Positions 36,179 to 40,940 of a stretch of DNA of 40,940 bases are shown piece by piece. The notes beneath the pieces were generated by a model. That model saw only the letters and a program-made list of their open reading frames with translations. It was not told the origin of the DNA and ran no database searches. This DNA is from Caulobacteraceae bacterium. GTDB taxonomy: Bacteria > Pseudomonadota > Alphaproteobacteria > Caulobacterales > Aquidulcibacteraceae. The stretch spans positions 1 through 40,940 of the forward strand of contig WRPF01000036.1 of NCBI GenBank assembly GCA_009773335.1. Direction: 5' to 3'. Position 1 is the stretch's first letter. Each line of letters starts with the position of its first letter. The position numbers were made by a program, and so were the translations under genes.

Positions 36179-36628
36179 ATGCAAGGCGCGCGTCCCCTGC
36201 CGCAGGCGGTGTTGTTCGCCTGCAGTCACAATGTCATCCGCTCTGTCATGGCCGAGGCGATCATGCGCCTGCACTTCGGCCGACAGGTGTGGGTGGACAG
36301 TTGTGGCGTGCGCAAGGGCGAAGCGGTGGATCCGTTCGCCGCCATCGTGCTCGATGAAATCGGCGTCGATACGGCCAGGCACCGGCCGAAGGCCTTCGCC
36401 GATCTGGACGACGCGAGTTTCGACCTCATCGTCACGCTTACACCGGAGGCTCATCACCGGGCGCTCGAGTTCACGCGCACCATGGCGGTCGACGTGGAAT
36501 ACTGGCCGACGATGGACCCGTCGCTGGCGCAGGGCTCGCGGGAACAGCGGCTTGAGGAATACAGGGCCGTTCGCGACGCGCTTGAGAAGCGTATTGCCGC
36601 CCGTTTCGAGCGGCCCGCCCATGGTTAG
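36179..36628 (+). CDS. Low-molecular-weight protein tyrosine phosphatase / arsenate-reductase-fold protein
   Basis: Product of 149 residues. The phosphate loop is CSHNVIRS, a CX5R signature, near residue 16. The family's downstream WPTMDPS segment supplies the general-acid Asp. The fold is shared by low-MW protein tyrosine phosphatases and ArsC-type arsenate reductases; the position after UPF0262 is typical of alphaproteobacteria, and no arsenic genes are near, so a phosphatase role is more likely. The ATG at 36179 is used; a GTG at 36176 would add one residue. Confidence 0.85.
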   Translation: MQGARPLPQAVLFACSHNVIRSVMAEAIMRLHFGRQVWVDSCGVRKGEAVDPFAAIVLDEIGVDTARHRPKAFADLDDASFDLIVTLTPEAHHRALEFTRTMAVDVEYWPTMDPSLAQGSREQRLEEYRAVRDALEKRIAARFERPAHG

Positions 36629-36702
36629 GTTTGTGGGATTGGTCTTGCCGCGACGGGAAACGCCCTCGATAGATGGCGATTGATCTCCGAAGGACAAGGT
36701 TC

Positions 36703-37575
36703 ATGAGCGGAAAACCGGCCATTCTCGTGACGGGCGCGTCAAGCGGCATCGGCGAGGCTGCGGCCCGCGTGGCGATCGCACGCGGGGCGCATGTCTATGC
36801 GAGCGTGCGGAAGGCCGAGGACGGCGCACGCCTCGCCTCGACGCTCGGCGCGTCGCTGACGCCCGTGGTGTTCGATGTCACCGACGAAGCGGCGGTGGCC
36901 GCGGCGGCGCGCGCGGTAGCGGAGCAGCAGCAGGGGCGCCGTCTCCTCGGCGTGGTCAACAATGCCGGCGGCTCTGTGCCCGGGCCTCTGCTGCACATGA
37001 GCGCTGCCGAATTGCGCGCGCAGATGGAGGTGAACCTCATCGGCGTGCACAACGTGACGTGCGCATTCGCATCGTTGCTCGGCGCGGAGGGCGCCAACCA
37101 GCTAGCGTCCGGCGCGCCGGGGCGGTTCGTGATGATCTCCTCGGTCGGAGGCCGCCGCGCGCTGCCGTTCATCTCCGCGTACGCGGCGTCCAAGTTTGCG
37201 CTGGAAGGATATTCCGAGGGCCTGCGACGCGAACTCATGCCGTTCGGCGTGGATGTGATCGTCATCGGTCCCGGCGCCGTGAAGACGGCGATCTGGGACA
37301 AGGGGCTTTCGTTTGACCAGAAGCGCTACGCCAACAGCGTCTACGCGCCGATCCTGAAGCGTTTCACCGAGGCCGTCGGCGCGCAGGCCGCGGGCGGATT
37401 GCCGGCCGACGCGGTCGGCACGCTCATCTGGAAAGTGCTGACGGACGCCGCGCCGAAGACCCGTTACGCGATCATGCGCGACTGGCTGACAGGCGGCGTG
37501 CTGCCGGGCTTCATGGCGCCGCGCACGCTTGATCGCATCATCGCCAAGCGCTTCGGGCTGAACCCGAAACCATGA
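36703..37575 (+). CDS. Short-chain dehydrogenase/reductase
   Basis: Product of 290 residues, classical SDR with NAD(P)-binding TGASSGIG near the N-terminus, VVNNAGG, the Ser in MISSVGG and the catalytic YxxxK in [21 protein letters not shown]. Substrate cannot be told from sequence. It starts 75 bp after the phosphatase and overlaps maf as ATGA. In many alphaproteobacteria infA occupies this place; here it is absent from the window. The ATG at 36703 with AAGGA upstream is preferred over 36673. Confidence 0.9.
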   Translation: MSGKPAILVTGASSGIGEAAARVAIARGAHVYASVRKAEDGARLASTLGASLTPVVFDVTDEAAVAAAARAVAEQQQGRRLLGVVNNAGGSVPGPLLHMSAAELRAQMEVNLIGVHNVTCAFASLLGAEGANQLASGAPGRFVMISSVGGRRALPFISAYAASKFALEGYSEGLRRELMPFGVDVIVIGPGAVKTAIWDKGLSFDQKRYANSVYAPILKRFTEAVGAQAAGGLPADAVGTLIWKVLTDAAPKTRYAIMRDWLTGGVLPGFMAPRTLDRIIAKRFGLNPKP

Positions 37576-38135
37576 CGTTCGTCCTCGCCAGCGCCAGTCC
37601 GCGCCGCCTTGCGCTGCTCGATCTCATCGGTCTCTCGCCGTCACAGGTGATCGCGACGGACATCGACGAGACGCCGAAGGCGGGCGAGCTGCCGCGCCTG
37701 CTGGCGGAGCGGCTTGCGCGCGAGAAGGCGCTTGCGGCGGCGCTGCCGGATTCCGTGGTGCTCGCGGCCGATACGGTCGTCGGCTGCGGGCGACGCATCC
37801 TGCCGAAAACCGAGACGGAAGAAGAAGCGCGCGAATGCCTCGCGCTGCTGTCTGGTCGGGCGCACCAGGTGTTCACGGGCGTCGCCGTCGCGCATTTCGG
37901 CGTCGTGCGTGCGCGCATCGCTACGACACGCGTGAAATTCAAGAGACTGAGCGACGCCGAGATCGAGGCGTATATCGCGAGCGACGAGTGGCGCGGCAAG
38001 GCCGGCGGTTACGCCGTGCAGGGGCGCGCTGGGCGGTTCGTGATGTCGCTCAACGGGTCGTACACATCGGTCGTCGGACTGCCGCTCTACGAGACCGCGG
38101 GCTTGCTCGCCGCCGCGGGCGTCGTGCTGCCTTGA
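37572..38135 (+). CDS. maf: Maf-family nucleoside triphosphate pyrophosphatase
   Basis: Product of 187 residues. Maf proteins hydrolyse non-canonical or pyrimidine nucleoside triphosphates to monophosphates and are linked to septum and cell-cycle control. Motifs are [57 protein letters not shown] and [15 protein letters not shown]. Start ATG overlaps the SDR stop (37572-37575). Its stop overlaps the next start as TTGA, so it is translationally coupled to the RNase E/G gene. Confidence 0.95.
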   Translation: MTFVLASASPRRLALLDLIGLSPSQVIATDIDETPKAGELPRLLAERLAREKALAAALPDSVVLAADTVVGCGRRILPKTETEEEARECLALLSGRAHQVFTGVAVAHFGVVRARIATTRVKFKRLSDAEIEAYIASDEWRGKAGGYAVQGRAGRFVMSLNGSYTSVVGLPLYETAGLLAAAGVVLP

Positions 38136-39202
38136 GCGCGGTGGAAACCTGGATCGACGCCGCCATCGGCGAAACGCGTCAGGTTCTCGTGCGCGACGGC
38201 GCGCCGATCATGTTGCATGTCACCCGGTGGTCGGACGCGGGAAAACGCGCGCTGTGGGGAGAGGCCTATGCCGCGCGCGTGCGCACCGTGGATCGTCGTA
38301 GACGTGGTTGTTTCGTGGATCTCGGCCTCGGCGATGAACATGGGTTTTTGCGGCTCGATGCGCAAGGCCGTGTGAAGGGACGAGCGCTGGCGGAAGGCCA
38401 GGGCGTCGTCGTGCGTGTCACGCGGGAAGCGGTGCGCGGGAAGGCGGCAGTGCTGGAACTGCTTGCAGAGCCTGCGCCCGAAGGCGCGCCGCGCCGTTTG
38501 CAGCGTCCCGAATGCGACAGCGATCTTGAGGCGGCGACGCCCTCTGAGATCGAAGCTCGCGAACGCATCGACGACATCGTGGACGCAAGCCTAGCGCATA
38601 TCGCGCCGATCCCCGGCGGCGGCCTGCTGACCATCGAGCCGACGGCTGCGCTCGTGGCGATCGACGTGGATTCCGGAAGGCGGAGCGGCTCGCCCGATGC
38701 GGAGAAGTTCGCGCTCGATCTCAATATTGCGGCGGCGCAGGCGGTGGCGCGGGAGCTGCGTCTGCGCAATCTCGGCGGCATCGTCGCCATCGACTTCGTG
38801 TCGATGCGCGACCGGCGGGGCGGCGAAGCTGTGGTCGCGGCGCTCAAGGCGGCTGTCGCGGACGATCCGTGGGGGGTGACGGTAGCAGCCATGTCGCGCT
38901 TCGGCGTGGTCGAGATGTCGCGCGGGCAGTTGCGGGCGCCGCTGGCGGAACGATTTCTCGACGCTGACGGCCGGCCGAGCGCCGAGACCGTGGCGCTGAA
39001 GGCGCTGCGGGCGATGGAGCGGGAAGCGCGCGGCGCGCGGGGCCGCGAGGTGGTCGCGCGGCTCGCGCCGGACGTGATCGCCTGGCTGGAGGCTGATGTG
39101 ATCGGCTGGCGCGAAGCGCTGCGTTCGCGTATCGGGCCGCGCTGGCGCCTGCTCGCCGAACCGGCGGGCGTGCGCGAACGCATCGATGTCGAGGCCGTCT
39201 GA
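38132..39202 (+). CDS. rng: Short RNase E/G-family ribonuclease
   Basis: Product of 356 residues, shorter than RNase G. It has an S1-like N-terminal part ([21 protein letters not shown]) and the two catalytic aspartate motifs [13 protein letters not shown] and [13 protein letters not shown], so it is probably active. It lacks the CPxC Zn-link of RNase E, so tetramer assembly should differ. This is a second RNase E/G member beside rne at 8522. The start is TTG at 38132 (TTGA overlap with maf), the first start codon after maf; the longer upstream frame is a shadow of maf. Position between maf and yacG is conserved in alphaproteobacteria. Confidence 0.88.
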   Translation: MSAVETWIDAAIGETRQVLVRDGAPIMLHVTRWSDAGKRALWGEAYAARVRTVDRRRRGCFVDLGLGDEHGFLRLDAQGRVKGRALAEGQGVVVRVTREAVRGKAAVLELLAEPAPEGAPRRLQRPECDSDLEAATPSEIEARERIDDIVDASLAHIAPIPGGGLLTIEPTAALVAIDVDSGRRSGSPDAEKFALDLNIAAAQAVARELRLRNLGGIVAIDFVSMRDRRGGEAVVAALKAAVADDPWGVTVAAMSRFGVVEMSRGQLRAPLAERFLDADGRPSAETVALKALRAMEREARGARGREVVARLAPDVIAWLEADVIGWREALRSRIGPRWRLLAEPAGVRERIDVEAV

Positions 39203-39205
39203 ACC

Positions 39206-39403
39206 ATGAAGACCATGAGCGAACCAGTCGCGAAACCGCCGGCCTGTTCCCTGTGCGACAAGCCGATGGATCCTAAATACCGGCCCTTCTGCTCGAAGCG
39301 CTGCGCGGATGTGGACCTGCACCGCTGGTTGTCGGGTAGCTATACGATTCCGGGCGATGTGGAGGAGGATGATCTCTCTTCGCCGGACGACAGCGAACGC
39401 TGA
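39206..39403 (+). CDS. yacG: DNA gyrase inhibitor YacG
   Basis: Product of 65 residues with a four-Cys zinc finger (CSLCDKPMDPKYRPFCSKRC, C-x2-C then C-x3-C) followed by VDLHRWLSGSYTIPG, the YacG signature. The tail is acidic. YacG binds GyrB and blocks DNA binding. It starts 4 bp after the RNase gene. ATG at 39206 is used; ATG at 39215 (MSEPVAK) is also possible. Confidence 0.92.
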   Translation: MKTMSEPVAKPPACSLCDKPMDPKYRPFCSKRCADVDLHRWLSGSYTIPGDVEEDDLSSPDDSER

Positions 39404-39439
39404 CTTCAATTCATGCGCCGACGGGCCTAGGATGCGCAG

Positions 39440-40351
39440 ATGGTGAGCCAGATCGAACTTGTCGAGGTCAGCGCCCGCGACGGGCTGCAGAACGAGCCGG
39501 AAATCGTCGGCACGGAGGCGAAGCTCGAACTCATCGCACGCTCCGTCGCTGCGGGACTGAAGCGGCTTGAAGTGGCGAGCTTCGTCAATCCGACGAAGGT
39601 GCCGCAGATGGCGGACGCCGCGGAGGTGATGGCGGGGTTGCCGAAGAACGATGGCGCGACCTACATCGCGCTGGCGCTGAACCGTCGCGGCTTCGAGCGG
39701 GCGGCGGAAGCCGGCGCGAAGGAAGTCAACTTCGTGCTCGCCGCATCCGATGCGTTCGCCATGCGCAACAGCGGCGCGCCGATGCTCGGGCTCGTCGATG
39801 CGCTCGCGGAAGTTACGCCCTTGGCGCGCGCTGCAAACATCCGCGTGTCGGCGACGATCAGCGTGGCGTTCGGCTGTCCGTTCGAGGGCGAGACGCCTGC
39901 CGAAACCGTCGCCGATCTCGTGCGCCGGGCGGCGGATGCGGGCGTGTTCGAGGTCGCGCTTGCAGATACCATCGGCGTCGGCGCGCCGTCGCAGGTGCGC
40001 GATCTGTTCGCGCGGGCGAAGGCGGCGGCGCCGGGCGTGCAGTTGCGCGCGCATTTCCACAACACCCGCAACACCGCGCTCGCCAATGCGCTTGCGGCGG
40101 TGGAATGCGGCGTGCGCGTGATCGACGGATCGCTCGCGGGCGTCGGCGGGTGTCCGTTCGCACCGGGCGCTGCGGGCAACGTGCCGACGGAAGATCTCGT
40201 CTACATGTTCGAGCGCATGGGCATCGCCACCGGCGTCGATCTCGACGGCGCCATCGAGGCGGCGCGTTTCATCTCGCGCACGCTCGGCAAGGCGACGCCC
40301 GGCATGGTGAGCAAGGCGGGCGGGTTTCCGAAGGCGGCCGTGCAGGCGTGA
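39440..40351 (+). CDS. mvaB: Hydroxymethylglutaryl-CoA lyase
   Basis: Product of 303 residues, splitting HMG-CoA to acetyl-CoA and acetoacetate, last step of leucine degradation. TIM-barrel motifs are VEVSARDGLQNE (catalytic Arg-Asp), LEVASFVNPTKVPQMAD, the metal-binding HFHNTRNT, and the lyase signature loop GVGGCPFAPGAAGN with the catalytic Cys. The rest of the leucine pathway is not in the window. It lies 36 bp after yacG and may belong to the same transcript or have its own promoter. Confidence 0.95.
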   Translation: MVSQIELVEVSARDGLQNEPEIVGTEAKLELIARSVAAGLKRLEVASFVNPTKVPQMADAAEVMAGLPKNDGATYIALALNRRGFERAAEAGAKEVNFVLAASDAFAMRNSGAPMLGLVDALAEVTPLARAANIRVSATISVAFGCPFEGETPAETVADLVRRAADAGVFEVALADTIGVGAPSQVRDLFARAKAAAPGVQLRAHFHNTRNTALANALAAVECGVRVIDGSLAGVGGCPFAPGAAGNVPTEDLVYMFERMGIATGVDLDGAIEAARFISRTLGKATPGMVSKAGGFPKAAVQA

Positions 40352-40362
40352 TGTTGGAGAGC

Positions 40363-40455
40363 AGGACCGCCGGCGCCCTCGCCGGCAAAGTGGATCGTCC
40401 TGAAAGATTTTCGCCTGTTTCAACACCGTATGCCGGCGAGGGCGCCGGCGGTCCT
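40363..40455. repeat. Perfect 25-nt inverted repeat with 43-nt spacer
   Basis: Arms at 40363-40387 and 40431-40455 are exact reverse complements, GC-rich (the core is GCCGGCGCCCTCGCCGGC). The spacer (40388-40430) is AT-richer. It starts 11 bp past the mvaB stop, so it may help terminate or stabilise that mRNA, but no T-run follows. Size and symmetry also resemble a REP/MITE-type dispersed palindromic element. Confidence 0.9.
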
Positions 40456-40940
40456 CCATCACCTTCCTCCTGTGTTTGATCCAGACACGCTCCATCGTCC
40501 GCGCCAGCATCGCTGCTTCGCGGCCTCGCATCCGGCTTATCAATCCCAAGCCGGAGGGACGGGGCGCTGCTTCAACGCCGAGTTTAATGACGGCCTTGCG
40601 ACCGTCTGATAGTGCGCCGTCACAGCGCCCCACAGCGCCCCGCGTGGCCGTTTTCGCGCAGCAGGGAGTCCGAGGGCTTGTTTCCCCTGGCAAGCCTGCC
40701 GTCCGTTTCCGGTCGAACAGGCGAGCGTCCGGGCGATTAGGCCCATGCTCAGTGCTGCCGCGCGCGCTCGGGTCTCCCAGTGAGATCCCCGGACCCCGGC
40801 GGTTTCAATCCCCGCCGGCTTTTGGTTTCGCCTTCAGACGCCGCACTCAAAGAGTCGCGACCGCAGCTTCGCGCTCGACCACATTGCTCGCGTCCATCTG
40901 ATGACTGGGCCCAGACACCCTCCGTTGCGCGAGCAACGAA
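40456..40940. other. Right-end region without a convincing gene
   Basis: These 485 bp carry short ORFs on both strands (for example plus 40476-40901, minus 40540-40746) with low-complexity Arg/Pro/Ser products and no family features or good start signals. A tandem pair of CACAGCGCCC lies at 40621-40640. A hairpin CCGGCGG/CCGCCGG at 40796-40818 is followed by CTTTTGG, which looks like a plus-strand terminator, and another short hairpin (CGTTGC-GCGA-GCAACG) is at 40923-40938. A small RNA or a promoter region for a gene beyond the edge is possible. Confidence 0.5.
40796..40823 (+). terminator. Terminator-like hairpin near the right edge
   Basis: CCGGCGG - nine-base loop - CCGCCGG, then CTTTT. 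Seven GC pairs and a short T-run give a plausible plus-strand rho-independent terminator, but no gene clearly ends here. Confidence 0.3.

Noticed and set aside
38591-40693. 700-codon minus-strand ORF opposite the RNase, yacG and mvaB genes
   Set aside because: Same reasoning: shadow of conserved plus-strand genes with Arg/His-rich product.

Overview
The window is chromosomal DNA from a GC-rich alphaproteobacterium, most likely of the Caulobacterales/Hyphomonadaceae type. Evidence for this is the NDUFA12-like complex I accessory subunit gene next to mlaD, DUF2155, aat, accC, accB and aroQ; the rne-amiC-PBP1A-prfB group; the bactofilin/M23 peptidase pair; and the murA-DUF2948-hisD-UPF0262-phosphatase-maf-RNase G-yacG string. 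Nearly all DNA is coding, genes overlap or are spaced by a few bases, and no phage, insertion sequence or CRISPR array is visible. The exact genus cannot be read from the sequence.

Layout: 1-682 is an unidentified gene cut by the left edge. 848-2090 holds an NDUFA12-mlaD-DUF2155 operon that collides with a leftward aroQ-accB-accC-aat operon (fatty acid precursor synthesis, shikimate pathway, N-degron tagging). 5160-6154 is thiS-thiG (thiazole synthesis). 6151-8317 is a leftward pair, an M48/TPR metalloprotease and a DsbA-like thiol oxidoreductase, for envelope protein quality control. 8425-10777 is rne, whose 3' end appears frameshifted. 11227-15113 holds amiC and a class A penicillin-binding protein.

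15178-18800 is an accessory block that interrupts the usual PBP1A-prfB neighbourhood. It holds a membrane-anchored CadC/ToxR-type regulator, a divergent class C beta-lactamase-family serine hydrolase, and an unknown protein. The divergent promoter region carries five perfect 12-bp tandem repeats and a 10-bp-phased direct repeat. prfB follows, with the classic CTT-TGA-C programmed frameshift. 20166-22591 carries leftward bactofilin, M23 peptidase and bcp genes. 22679-26107 is a large AsmA/YhdP-like protein, converging on tyrS. 27561-31836 is a tightly overlapping three-gene operon (exported PHP-family DUF3604 protein, membrane-anchored PPIase-like protein, HupE/UreJ-like permease) that looks like a poorly described envelope module.

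31843-40351 holds a short phasin-like gene, tRNA-Thr(GGU), a 44-residue basic protein, then the rightward run murA, DUF2948, hisD, UPF0262, phosphatase, SDR, maf, RNase E/G, yacG and mvaB. The right end, 40352-40940, has no convincing gene but contains a perfect 25-nt inverted repeat and other hairpins.

The two best candidates for undescribed biology are the regulator/serine-hydrolase block with its repeats and the DUF3604-PPIase-HupE operon. Functions beyond family membership are inference.
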